A DNA stretch of 64,000 nt from Pelodera strongyloides (lineage: Eukaryota > Nematoda > Chromadorea > Rhabditida > Rhabditidae), in contig JAANDG010000072.1 in NCBI GenBank assembly GCA_036852015.1, forward strand, positions 124,001 to 188,000, read 5' to 3'. Shown here piece after piece: positions 11,374 through 24,700 of this stretch (position 1 is its first letter; each line of letters begins with the position of its first letter). The notes under the pieces are model-generated. The model saw nothing but the letters and a program-made list of their open reading frames with translations, did not search any database and was not told the origin of the DNA. Position numbers and translations under genes: made by a program.

Positions 11374-14029
11374 ATGGGCGGAGCTGTAGACGGTGAATCG
11401 GCTGATGAACCACCCTTGCCCTCGTTCTCGGAGCAGACATTCCAAGTGTCGGATCGCTATTCGTACAGGGATTCCCTGAATTCGCTGATCGGCCTTGGGT
11501 CATTTGGAGTCGTATTCAAGGGAATCGACGAACAGACGGCAAAACCAGTAAGTGATGGAGTTCAACCTTCAATTAATACAATTTGCATGTGTTTATTGGA
11601 TTTATTGTAACTCATTATGAGGTTCTGTCCAACTTTGCACGAATATTCTAGGACGTGTTATCTTCATACAATAGTCCGCTCTTAGTGAAAGTGGAAAAGA
11701 GACATTTCTTCAAGCTCAACAGAAAGTACAATCTCCTTTATTGCTTAGACGGACTAAGTGCGGCTCATCCTAGAAAGAAACACGAACCTTATTTCTTTTC
11801 CCCAAAACCGATGACTGACGATGCTAATATTATTTTGAAGCGCTTACACTGTAGTGTTTTCGTGTTTGATGAATGACCACATGCTCACTATTTTCAATAG
11901 ATGCGTAATTGAACACCAAAACACTTTTTTTTATATGCGGAATACACGTATCGCACCTTCTCAATTCATCATTCTTTGCGTGTGATGCCATACACTGCCC
12001 CCCCCCACAGAAAGGAACTCTATAACAAGCGCCGGTCGCAGCAACGAAAAATATATGTATACATACGCGCGTCGTGACGCACTAGGGAATTGAAAAAAAG
12101 AAGCAACGAGTCCGATCAGTTTATTCTTCAGGGTTATTTAGCTCTGAGCAGAAATTATTCGGCAAAAACCACAAACTGCGTGGTCCAATACTTACGGCGC
12201 CAAGCAATCAATCACCTCTAGTATAACTGCAGTAAAGCTATAAACTAGTAGTCACGATTATATAAGATAGTTTATTGATACATACATAGAAACATATGCA
12301 ATCAAAAGGATACCCTAAGACGAACGGCTTCACAACAGTTCCTACTAACATTCAGATCTAGCGGAACACTTTTGGAACAAATCGGACTTTACTTTTAATT
12401 GAACCCATCCGGCTCAATCCACTGGGTCCAGTTCAAGTCAGAGCGGAATTGTGTCTAAAAATAACGATAACTATTGGGAAATGACCGGAGTACGAGCGAG
12501 AGTGAGAGCGGGCATTTCTGGGAGACGCAGCGAAATGGGCTCTGACGTCAGAGAGGAAACGACCCCGAGGGTACGCCGCAAGAGTACTAGGCGACTGAGG
12601 AGCTGCCAAAGAAATCAAGTACTTCCGATGAGAATGATGAAAAGTGAGAGAGTCGAGGAGGGCGAAACAGACCATAATGATGTATTCTCCTCTTTGCAAT
12701 CTCTGCAGAAACTGAAGAGCTTTTAGAATTTAGGATAGTGGGGGGGGGCACATAAAGTCAAAATCATTTTTCAAGAAACAGATAGAGAACGAAAATGCTC
12801 ATTGTGTGGAGCTGGGGGGTCAGGCGCAGGTATGAAACTTTTTCTTTTGTGCTTCAGGTGGCTGTCAAGCGTTTGGCACGCGTGAACATCAAACCAAATG
12901 AGCTAACGGTGATCCAAAGTCTGAAGAGCAAATATCTCGTCGGTGTGCTCGAAATATGCGACGTGGATGAGACGACGTCGTGTTTGATAATGGAGTTATG
13001 CGACGGAGACTTGGAGAATCACCTCAAGTACAATGCTCCACAAGGATGCCTCACCAGTGCGAATTTGAGGTGAGCAGTTTCCATAAATAAACATACGATG
13101 CCAATTTAAATTGAGTTGTGTAGCTGGACACCAAAATAATTCACTTGAGAGAATTTTTCAAAAAATAGCGTGTACGAATGTCTCAATTTGTAGTTTTCTG
13201 TTTGAGTGCACGAGATGAATATTATAGCAATCCCCACCAAAACAATAACCATGTCCAGAAACAAATAAAAAGCGCGTTTGTGAAATCCGCTTACTTTAAG
13301 TGATTAGGCTATTGTGCTGGATTATTGCTAATTTCGTACCATATGAATACAAAGAGAGCATGTGCCTCCTATTCAAAACTATATAATAAGAAAGAAAACC
13401 TTATATCCGTCGGAGGCTGGGAAACCAACACACTCATTATTCTTGAACCTAGCACAAAATTGCAATACGAATATTGTATTCTATGAGAAGTTACTACAAT
13501 TCCATAAACATATAATAACATGTTTTGAAATATTATGGAAGCCATTAAGAGAAAATACAATGTTCCACGAAGTAATTCCCTATACTAGAAAGTAATTGGT
13601 GGAAGCACTTTTTCAGAGCTGGGGGTAAAACAACAAAAAAAAATTTGTTTGTATATGGCGTACGTTCGCGGTATACAAACGTCGATTTAAGCATTAGTTT
13701 ATGAATATATTTTCAGATTGATCATCGACAACTTGGCCAGAGGATATAAGGCACTTTACGAGCTGAAGATTGTGCATCGAGATATCAAGCCTCAGAATAT
13801 TCTGGTCACCTACTCTGGTCGAGGAAAGGAATTCACTACCGCCAAGATCACCGATTTTGGTAAGTCATCTTTTGTATTTTAAAGCTATGTGGAATACAGC
13901 GAAGGTAAGTGCTACTAACACATATTTATGCCATTAAAGAGTGCACCTAAGTGCAAAAAATATGCAAACGCACGCAACATACGCAAAAAATATGCAAGTG
14001 AGATTCAGATGGGGAGAAAGAGAGAGAGA

Positions 14030-14060
<31 letters not shown>

Positions 14061-14792
14061 GGGAAGAGGGAAAGAGAGAGAGAGGTAAAGTGAAGATTTC
14101 AAATTCCAGGCATCGCTCGGACACTGGAGGACGGTTCTCTAAGCAATGTAGCCGGAACCCTCTATTATATGGCTCCTGAAGTGGGCGCAAATCTGCTGAA
14201 GACATGCCAGTACGACAGCCGGGTTGATATGTGGAGCATTGGATGTCTATTGTATCAATGCTTGACGGGAGAAGTGGGTTATTTTCTTACACCCTTTTCA
14301 ACGTTTTTTCTTAACAAAAAAATACCAAATAAGTGGGCAAAAACTGACTCTAGTTCAAAAAGACTATAATATAAAATTGCAACTCTAGATTCCATTTGAT
14401 GAAAGATCTCTGTGCCGTCTTTTCTTGTACACCGCGGGTAATAACTATGAAGCATACGACTATCCAGATCTGCCCGAAGAAACCCATGAGGATGTAAGCA
14501 ACGCTTTACTTGTTTTACAATTCATCACTGGTATACATCGGCTTGATATACACTTGTAAATTTGCTATATTTTACGGAAACATAACTTCATGTGAAAAAT
14601 TGCTCTTATGTCAGGTTATGTGCACTTATTCGGAACAAATATCGAAGAAGCAACCTCAGACTTGTTTAACTTGTTTACATTCAGGTAAAGCACCTGGTGT
14701 TCGATCTTCTGGAAATCAATCCAGCCAAGCGGGCCACTCCCCTACAGTATTATGAGGCTGCCACTGCATTCAGTGAATCATTTGGTCCTTAA
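11374..14792 (+). CDS. ULK-like serine/threonine protein kinase, six exons, complete
   Basis: Exons are 11374-11547, 12858-13069, 13717-13859, 14110-14273, 14389-14493 and 14685-14792. All junctions keep frame and give 301 aa, essentially a bare kinase domain. The parts are the glycine loop GLGSFGVVFKG (about residues 39-49), the ATP-anchoring lysine in VAVKR (from residue 59), catalytic loop HRDIKPQN, metal-binding DFG followed by IAR, GTLYYMAPE, and the F-helix run DMWSIGCLLYQCLTGEIPF. The DMWSIG...YQCLTG and KPQNIL wording resembles ULK/ATG1 kinases, and HRDIKPQN also resembles IKK-epsilon/TBK1 kinases, so subfamily is uncertain. All catalytic residues are present, so it should be active. 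There is no C-terminal regulatory tail as in ULK1 or TBK1. The first intron is ~1.3 kb; the third contains a GA microsatellite. Cytosolic by default: no signal peptide or membrane segment. Confidence 0.88.
11548..12857 (+). other. Kinase intron 1 (1.3 kb)
   Basis: Bounded by GTAAGT and GTGCTTCAG. It contains a short C run (about 12000) and a locally GC-richer block at 12480-12700 with open frames on both strands. I see no domain or splice evidence that would make that block an exon. Confidence 0.7.
14014..14086 (+). repeat. GA-rich microsatellite in kinase intron 3
   Basis: An imperfect (GA)n tract of about 70 bases, ending roughly 20 bases before the acceptor AAATTCCAG at 14109. It lies where a pyrimidine tract would normally be, which makes this intron's 3' end unusual. 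Confidence 0.85.
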
Positions 14793-14801
14793 GAACCATG
14801 A

Positions 14802-14807
14802 AATAAA
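14802..14807 (+). terminator. AATAAA polyadenylation signal of the kinase gene
   Basis: The hexamer lies ten bases after the TAA stop at 14790-14792. This suggests a very short 3' UTR and confirms that the gene ends here. Confidence 0.65.
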
Positions 14808-14819
14808 TTAGCATAAACT

Positions 14820-17800
14820 TTGACATGGTTAGCCAAAATTACAGAATCGTACAAAAACAAGAATAATCTTTCATAAACACTTCACTTTTGCTGGTCTCTG
14901 AACATTATATGTGCAGATATAAAAATTCTCTTATAATTATTAACAGTTCAATGTGTATGCATTATTTTTGTGAGTTAGTTACGAATTGAATGTACATAGA
15001 CTTTCTTTATCTGGTAATCATATCCGGTGAATAATTTTATATAAATGCTCTAAAACATTCGTCAACCGTATCCCGAGTGACTTTCTGTAGTGTCTCCTAT
15101 GCGTTGATAACTTTATTTTAACTAATTGCATTCCTATATCACGGGAGGCTTCTGTTTGCCAAATATTCTACCCAGTGAACCACTATATATTTCTCTTCTC
15201 TGTTTTTCATCGGAAGCCTTTCGTGAAGTTAATGATATTTGTTGTTTCACTGATGGATTTTGTTGCCCTCACTTATTGTTTATCAGTTTGTCAGTTCAAC
15301 CTAGGAAGCCACTTCAACCACAGCAAAAAGTACATGTAGACAATAGTGAGTGTTCATTTTCCGTCAGTGTACAATTCCATTACCATGCCCGGGTCTTAAT
15401 AGGTAGGATTATTTTTGAATGTGCATTTTGTTTTGGTATGTAATATGGACTTTTTAATAAATAACTTTTTAATATAATATTTGGTTAAGTTCCAAGGCTT
15501 GGTTTCAAGTTTTCGGAAAGAGAAGATGAAAGTGAAACCTACATTTTCTCTTCGGATGGAAGCATTTCGTGCAGTTCGTCCATTATTTTGCCCAAACGAT
15601 TCACCGCCTAAACTTTTAGTTTTCCCACATTTGCACGGACAGAAACAAGGGCTGTTTCATTATGGAAGGCATTAGCCACACTGAAAGCACCTTCTTGCCG
15701 AAATGTAAAAACAACTTTTTGGCAAAAATTCTGGGGCTAATTTTTTTAGAAAAAGACCAAATTATATCTTAATTTTCACAAATGTTTAACTAAAAAGTGA
15801 AATTCGACACCCAAAGAGCAAAGCATTTAACGAAGGGATCTTTTACCCATTGAGGTGCAAATACCGTGGAATATCAACAATATGAAAGAGTACTACACGG
15901 TTGGTAATTATTTTACAATTGCATTTCAACGCAGTTACAAGATGCACCTCAAAACGGTGTGTAAGAGGGTGCAACGCATTGCAGAGTAAATATTTGACAG
16001 TAGAGCTCTGCTTCCTTTGCTACATACAATCTTTCCTATATAAAAATAATTTTCATCGGAAAAAACTGGCACTCACCTCAGCTGTGCATTCAACGGTGTT
16101 CTCACACGATGCAAATTGTGAGCACGCATTTGTCAACAACTAAAAATGTTATACAGAATTCTTCAGAAAGCTCAAAACAAGCAAATTCGAGACTTTTTTC
16201 GACTCTGGATGGATATACTTGGTGGCTTATGTAATTTACGATATACCTCAATACTGCTACTCGCGTTTTGGATGTTCGTGACAATAAGGCTAGCATCACA
16301 AACTGCCTCTTGCAATTTGCATGGAAGGCGATCCTTGCTCTCCAAGGAAACACGCGTCGCTCCAGATGACATACTGAAGATAGTGAATGTAGGTGACATG
16401 TTTGAGAGTTTGTCAACAACAACAAGGAAATCCATATTACAAATGACAGGGTGAATCTCTTCTTTTTAATCATAAATATAAACATGCTGTGAATTCGATA
16501 TACGCGGTGTATCATTCGATGTAGTGATTCGATATGTATGTTAGCCAGACTGATAAGTTCTTCATACGCAGAGCAAACACGTCCTATATTTTTGATGAAT
16601 TCCGAATGATCCGCGCAATTAGCAAGCATATAATTTGCCAAATAAATGGTAACAAAAGCGCGTGTTGACGAAAAGATCGATAGGGCAGTTGCATACACAG
16701 CTGGTCCATATGGTCTGGTCTTAGGCATAGACTGCGGGCGTAGAGCCATAAATTGCAACAGCTACAAACTGTGATGACGAAGACTGAAACGCAGGAATAC
16801 AACCCGCACACAGGAAACATCAACTCATTGGAATTCACAGTAGATACTACTTCATAGAAAGTGTTCAAATTGCAGTACTACAGGGGCAGAAAGGCAGCAT
16901 TGGGTGAATTAGAGCATGTTTGTAGGATAAACTTGCGAGGTAGATAGTAATATTGGACTATTAAGGAAAAAATATGTCAATTATGTGAGGGCAAAATGCG
17001 GTGCGCGAAATATGAATTCAAATTTACCGAGGGCGAGACCATGCTTAGAATTTAGCGTGTTTAGTGAAGTAAGCAGACAGGTAAGCAGACATTATTTCAA
17101 CGAGGTAACACAAAGTAAAGACATTTACATTTCCGAAGCCATAATAACAATACGATGTTTCATAAAAGTTTATTATATAAATAAAACATAAATTGCAAAA
17201 TGTATCCCTAGACTTAGAACAGCAGGAGTCAACATTTCAGGCCCACACTGATTGTACGGTTTCGTGCGGATTCATTTGTTTTGAGGAGCTTTTCGGACAA
17301 AGTCAGCGGCGAAAGACTTTAGAGTGACTATTCTTCAAGCATAAATGCGACTAACAATATATTGTAATATCAACCGCATATCTTGTTTTTTTTTTTTTTA
17401 TGTAGGCTCTAATGTTCACTGTGGGTAGGAAAATGAAAAGAGCAATTATACCCTACCCTTCACCCAACCAAACTCACGAAACCATACTTTCCGTTTTATT
17501 TTATTTTAAGGAGGAACAGTGGTACTCATTTTGTCCGTGAAGTACGAGAAGAACAGGCTAAAGCAGCAAGTAGGCAAAAAATGTGATATAAATTATGTCG
17601 ATTTGCTAATAACTATATTTACAACCGATTTTTCAACATCATAGCTGCATTCTTTAGCGCAATATCTTTTGCGAGCGTTGACTGCTCGGCGAAACAGAAT
17701 TATCCCAAATATTTACCGGCCGACAAGAGAACAGCATAAATATGAAATTGCATTGATGAATAAATATAAAATCATAACAGTAACAAAGTGGGATGGCTCT

Positions 17801-18714
17801 TATGTGATGTTAAAACCGATTCAAAACATAGCCCTCGAATCAAGAAAAAAAATAGAATAAAATAAAATAGATCAAATAAAATAAGCAAGTGTTTTGCAGT
17901 ATACAACCAAAAATACTTTACAAATTGCGACAAAATTAGTAGCCTAGACTTAGACCAAATGTAACAGTGCCACGCACACAATGTAGTGAGTGAAAACAAA
18001 CATTGTCTGATAATCAAAATCATAGGTGCCTAGAAACAACAGACCTGGTTATGGAAAAAGACATTAACGTTTGAAGCAAAACAAAGCGCACAGGAAACCC
18101 GGGGGGGAATGAAAAAAAATCAGTAGTCAACATAGCAAAAGTGGGAACTACACTGTAAGAAAGTATGCGTACGAACCGTGGCCTAAGCAGAATTTAGGAA
18201 TCTGACAGCGCATTTGAAGCAAACTATACAATTAAAATTGTTTTTTTTACAAACTTTACTATTGTGGTTCTCTAGGCGAAAGCAGTAATAAAAACCATAT
18301 ATTTTGAATTCAAGCTTTCCACGCTTGTCGGAACCAAAGACTTGGTTGTTGACTGGGAAATAACACTAATTTGCCAAGTGATGACAATGCTGTTTATGGT
18401 TTGATCTGGTACACCGTAGATTCGGGGGGAGTATCCATGGGGGCATCGATTTTGATGACTTAAATGACCGTAACACGTGGAGATGACGACATAGCAAGAC
18501 GATGCACTAAAGAAAGAAACATTATCTTTGTTCATTAACGAAGTCTGAACTGTTACGCACATCAATGAAATAATAATTGTTCTAAACAATTGAGACCAGT
18601 TAGTTCAATAGGGATAGTTCGCGGATAGAGTTTAACATTGGTGTAAGTAAGAAATGCTGCGATTTTAGGAAAATAACAGTGTAAATTGGTAGAACCCTCG
18701 TTCTTTTCCGTACA
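14820..18714. other. Intergenic region with an ambiguous ORF cluster
   Basis: Two gene 3' ends converge on this stretch: the kinase from the left and adducin from the right. Around 16100-16870 there are open frames in several phases on both strands. The longest is 218 codons on the minus strand (16758-16102), overlapping an 87-codon minus frame (16435-16172) and a 102-codon plus frame (16146-16454). None shows a recognised domain, and I could not find a consistent splice chain linking them. The rest is AT-rich without visible features. The adducin 3' UTR must lie just below 18715. Confidence 0.45.
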
Positions 18715-21700
18715 TCACGCCTTTTCTTTCTTGTCCTTGTTTTTCTTCATAAACGATAGAAGACCCTTTTTCTTTTTCTTCTTTTCGGATTTGGCCGGGC
18801 TCTGAAAATGGGCGTAGTTTTCTGATAAGCAACTAGTTGATATTGCACATGCTTGGAACTAAATCCGCAAGCCTTATACTTTATATAGGAGGCGCGGACT
18901 TTTTCAAGTAAAATTGTGACCTTTAAGTGACTAGGAATGCAAATTACCTGTTCTTCCTTAGCCTCAGTAATTGGATGTGAGGACAGTTCGCCTGCAATAA
19001 AGGTAAAACAGTAAACCAATAAAGTAATAAACAAGGTAAGAAAATATCGCCATCATAACCTTACATATAGCTCACCCTGTTACTGTTGACTATCACTAAA
19101 ATTATGTATATTTTAAACTTATCTATGTCAAGGAAAACGTATCCCTTTCAACACAAATTAACTGAGTACATAGATTCCCCCGAAAAAAAAATAACCAAGG
19201 AAAGCGACAACAAATTTACCACTAGACGAAGATGACGAACTAAATAACACAAACAACACAACACCCACTATCTGATGTAGAGATGGTCGTGTCTGAAGAT
19301 AGCTGTCTGTTTCTTGCAGATGTCGTCCTTCCAAACTGGCGATGTGGCGAGAAGTGCGAATTAGGTGAAGATAGTTCAGAAGAGGAGGAATCTGGGAACC
19401 GCAACATAGGGAGGACAGAAAGAGAAGCAAGACCACAGAACACACAAACCAGTCATGCATCACACAAGATATCGATTGACGGAACCGGCTTTGAAATTTA
19501 GTTTACGATCTTTTAGATAAACGAATTCTCGGGTGGTGAATTCACGTGGCTCAAAACCAATCGATATTCTTACTGGTTGATCTATTGATTAAGGCAAACC
19601 ACATCACAGCAAGATTGCAAAGAGCCAGAGTTGCTGAAGGTTAGTCACTCAAAACTGACTGCTCGAGTCCAAAAGCACTAATCGGCTTCGCGGAGCCGAA
19701 TCCGTTGATCCGAACGTTGTTTCCACAGTATATCGCCCTAAATTTCACGGAGTGCACGAACACCACAACGCCTACTAGCACAATGATTTACAGCTTTTGC
19801 TGGGTTACTCTTTTGTGGCCAATGTTATGAAACCAAAAATTCTTTACGACACAACACAATGATTTGCAAAAAAAATGATGAGGCAAACCAAAGTGGACGA
19901 CACGAATGATATTTAAAGGACATACTACATACTATGTCGAAATATTTGCCTTACCATTAGTGAGCGTTGCCTTACCTGATATGTCCTGACTCGTGGGCGC
20001 GTTTTCTTCATGACAGGACTCCTCCCGCAATCGATGCTCTCTAGCTGCCTGCATTAGTGACGCTGTATCTAAATGTATATTGGGATATTATTGTAAACCA
20101 TCAACAATTAAAGAAACGCCCATAAGGATGACCCACGAAGTGAAGCTGCAAAATGCTGTGCCACAATAAGTTTACAAGAGCGAGCTGTTCTGCAAAAGAC
20201 CGTGCACAGAAGCAGACCAAAATTGTTTTCGAAATAGAAATCAAAACACTATTCTAGCAAAACTATCCAATGATAGGTCTTTTTAATACCATAAACACGG
20301 AGCTGTCATCATGCTCGTATCGAAACAAATTGTTTGCCTTCATTCAACAGGGTCCTTTTATTGTTAGTTTAAATAACAACATTTGCACACACGTTAACCT
20401 TTACCGTTTAGGTGTCCACAACTAACAATTTAAAGCAAGCTGTAAACCCAAGCAATAATTGAATGTACTCTTTGAAGCTGATTGTGAGCATAGGTGTACA
20501 ACGCAAAAAATACGGGGGTATATTTAGAAATCCATTTACCATGCTTCGATCCATTTTCGTGCTCTGAAGTGTATGTGTTTTTGTTATATGTATTTACTGC
20601 GACCGCGTCGGCAACTAATAGTTTTTTTTTGTGTGGAATTATTCACAAAATGTATTAGGAAAATATGTTGGAACGATAACGGTGGAAAACCAATTCAGCC
20701 AAAAATAAAATTACGGCCTCATACGCATCACACACAACTGATTCGTAGCTACATGCTTGGATTCATGATTTGATGCTACAAACTGATATGTTAAAATGTA
20801 AGTAAATTAGACTAACCAGCGCCAGGGCTGTCTGCTCGGTGCTCCTTGCCATTTGAGTAAATTGAGATGTCAGGGATTTCTGAGCTCCTTTCTAGTGTTG
20901 ATCCTCTGGCTGATGTGGCACGTGGTGATTTGGATTCTACCTAAACAACAGAATGTCGACTAATAAGGAAAACCGATACGAGGAGACTGCACCTTCCGAA
21001 CTAACTGCATGGTAACCATGAACCGAAAATTAACAAAGTTTCATAATAAATTATTTCAGGGAAAAAAAGAGATGGCTAACCTTCTTTTGGCTCTTACTAC
21101 AGGCCCTGTAAAGAACTTTCACTGTGTCCCCAAAAGCATTCTCACGTGTTTCTATTGCATGGCAACGAGTGCATCATGTTCGATCAATCTGCTCTCATTA
21201 CCTCTTGCATATACTTCTTAATATCGTCATCCGTTTCGGTAGAGAACGGATTCGGTGCGTACAGTTGCCTGTAGACCTGTGCATTATGCTGATGTTGCCG
21301 ATCGATAATACCCTTCGAGGCAGTGCCAATCAATACTATTTTATCCGCCGGTCCAGTGATAGAGTCTCCATCACCCTGCAATTATGACTACTTTTAATGC
21401 ACTGAAGGATTCCAATACTACTGAATTTTGGTCAGCACTCTATTTCCTTTTTTTGAATCAAATGTTTCATTCGTCTATTACGTTAATTATGCGCTATATT
21501 ATTACATCCCTGTATGTATAGACAAGCATGAACATGGCCGGCTCACATTAACTGGCTTGATGAGTCCAAGGTCCTCATAAGTAACTCCATCCAATATTTG
21601 TGATTGTGGTCCAGCAGATGTGGCACCCATTCGCCGGTTCTCTTTGATCGCCTTTTGTTTGTCCTGAATTGAGGTCTCGGTAAAAGGATGTCCTCAATTA

Positions 21701-24700
21701 AAGGGACGTTTATTGTAAAGAAATTGTAACCGTAAAGATAGCATTCTATAAAATATAATGTTAAAAGTAACGCATGCTGGCATGTCGAAGTGCACGCTAC
21801 ATATCCACCGCTTTCATACCTTGAATTCCTTTGGATTCTGTCCAAACGGTGAAAACTGATGTGGGGAGACGATCTTAACCGGAGTTCCATTTGAACATGG
21901 GGACGTGGCATCTTGCACCCACTAGAAAAGAAAAGCTGTTGGTATGGGTACCAATTTAATTATATGTGCGATTTGACTGCAACCAAAAATTGTTGAAAAC
22001 TATTATGGAAAAATCACATTCGAAGAAAAGTTCTAAATCCGAAAGAATGCTCTTTTATTAACTCCATCTTCGGAACTTATAGCTGACTTTCAGAAAAACG
22101 CTATTCATATAAATAGTCCCACCTTGGTTATGACCTTCGGACGATCAGTTCCAGATTCTAATATTTCGATCTTCTGATATGAGTTGGGAGAATTCAACCA
22201 TCGAGCCTTTTCTTGTTCCCGTCGCAAAATTGCCAGCTTATGAGCAGTAAGTGATTCGGGGTCCGATTCATCAACCTTGAAAAAATACTTGAGAAGCTCA
22301 TTGTTCAGCGCATTTTGCAACTTGCAAAAAAACTACATTCATCTAAGGCTCACTTATGGAAATAATTTTTTTTTTAACTTGCTTAAAAGCCTGAATTCGA
22401 AATTGTATTGTAGCGGTTCTTCTTCACGGCAAAACCGCTCACGAAAACACGTTGAACGAATGTGGTAGTTTACCATTCCAACCGCCGTCGCTGCCGGCGG
22501 TACAGCAACATCGGAATGCCCATTAGTGGTTGTAGGCACGGTCTTCTGTCGCAAGTGGGGCTGACGATAGATATGACCCGTTCGGAAACCCTAAACTCGG
22601 GACCACATTAACTCGGTTTTACCATGCATATAGTTTGAATACTATCAGTATACATATTCTCGCCTACTACCTCAAGTCTCACGTAAGTAGTACTGACCGC
22701 GTTGTCGAGAACTCGCATCCAAGCTTCCCATTCGAGCTCCCCAATACCCCATACGATAGCCGGTCCTTTTTCGCTCTTTCCCGGCGACCGGTTCACACCA
22801 CCACCTGAATGCATTATTGACACGAATGTAAGCATTTACATGTGATAATCGGCACTTTGACTTTGAACTGATTGTGTTAAAATAAGGATATGAGGTAGGT
22901 TGAAACAACAGTTAACTAAAAGTGGCATTATTTTGAACAATGATAATTATCAGCAAAGTGAGGATGAAGTGATGTAATAGTGGCAAAGAGCAGGTAAAAT
23001 AATTCATGTGCAAACCTCCTTGTCGGGCAGTTTTGTACGCTTTTTGTACGGCAGCCTCATCGGGTATGACAAGGTTTTCTATACCCGCTCGAGCCGCTCG
23101 GATCTAAAAGTCCGTTAGATAAATATTAATTATGTATAGTTAGTGGATGAGAGTTAAGTTAAAAAGTTGCCTAATTTTATATTGCTGGCCTCTTCGAGAC
23201 GAGCATGACTATGAATACAGACACTGCATTTCTGTATTTTGAAGTTTTGTAGATTACGCACGAAAGTTTTCTGTGCTGCCATAAATCAAAAGCGCAGAGA
23301 ATATACTGATGGTGAGTCTATCAAAAGCACCTCCCGGCGTATCGATCGACTTTAAACACTTACATATCAATGTGTTTCAGTTGGTAAAAAACGAAACTTA
23401 CTTACAATTAGCCTACATAGTCACGCTCGTCTCTTAAATGATTCAAGTTACTGCACTCAATATCAAATCGTCTACACGGATATTCATGAAATGAACCAAT
23501 CTGTATCGTCTTTCATAAGAAAGGAGCCGAAAGAAGATCGAAATCAATCAAATCACGAGTGGAATACGAATATGGGATAGAGAGTGACTGATAGATGGAG
23601 GAAGAAGAAGAAAAGGTAAGTTTCACATCTATTGAGTATTATATGATATGTATGTTTCGTATGTATGGCTCGTTGAAACCTGGTGGTCGGCTGATGCGAT
23701 CAGATTTCGTGTAAGATAGGCCGCCTCCTCTACAGTACTGCCACAGACGAGGAATCCATTTCCTCTGAGAATCAGAATCTAAAATATACTAACTAGTTGA
23801 TATGCTATCAGTGCTAACCAGAATAAAATGACGACTTCTACGTATTCATAAATTCATCTCGAAATATAAGTTACCGCAAACACAAAACAAAATCAGTGAG
23901 TGTGGGACGATGCACCAAATAGTGTGCGAACAAAATATCTTTCTGTTTTTCCAAAGTTGCGCATTTGCTTGAATATACTTCATAATTAGTGTTCCGGTGC
24001 GACAGATACGGGAGAAACATAAAAGACGAAAAAGCATAGGAAATAGAGAAGCCCACGAAAAGAACAAAAGTTTGAGAACAACATAAATTGACCAATTTAA
24101 AACAGAAACATGCATCAACAACAACGAAAGCGCTTCGGGCGATAGAGCGCCGGGGAAAATAGATGCGGATAAATATATAGAAATATGATGATTGCTGTTG
24201 AAAAGCAGACGATAAAGAAATAACAAGACGATAGATGATTGATCCAATTCTCAATCGAACCTTGTCAAAATGCCGGAATTATACTCAATCTAGGGCCAGC
24301 AATGAAATACTTGTCTAATTTTTTCTATAGGTTAATTTAGATTAAATGTTAGAAAATGTAGTAGTTCCTTGGAAACCATTACGGGTCCTTAAATCTGAAA
24401 GTCAATCAATAACCTGTGTTTCACAGGCGATGATAGTGTGGAAGGCCAAATGAAGGGCGTCCTCGACTGATTGGCCACAGGCCACGAATCCATGATTACG
24501 AAGGATCATCACCTACACAGAGACCGTCAACAATCCACCACACACTCAGCATTCATGCAACAAATCAATATTCCCAATCGATGTTCCACCGCAACGGTTG
24601 CTCTTTCCATTAACGTCACATTGTCCTGCTGAGGATTTAAAAACCAAGGAAACTCATCCAAGCCAAATCCGTAGCCCCCCTTCTACCAATATGAAAATGA

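Noticed and set aside
12433..12726. Opposed open frames in kinase intron 1 with higher GC
   Set aside because: No recognisable protein, no splice sites giving continuity with the kinase exons; the kinase reads in frame across the intron without it.
16102..16868. 218-codon minus-strand ORF and overlapping frames that might be a gene
   Set aside because: Open frames occur in several phases on both strands, none is recognisable, and no consistent exon chain could be built. Left as ambiguous intergenic sequence.
19219..19238. Possible 20-nt micro-exon encoding a serine run in adducin, flanked by TTATTTAG and GTAAAT on the minus strand
   Set aside because: Its length is not a multiple of three and it would break the frame between the exons at 19976-20068 and 18948-18991, which join in phase without it.
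23846..24254. Long minus-strand open frames (127-133 codons) between the two alternative adducin exons
   Set aside because: Two overlapping frames with biased hydrophobic composition lie inside an intron, with no domain and no splice support.
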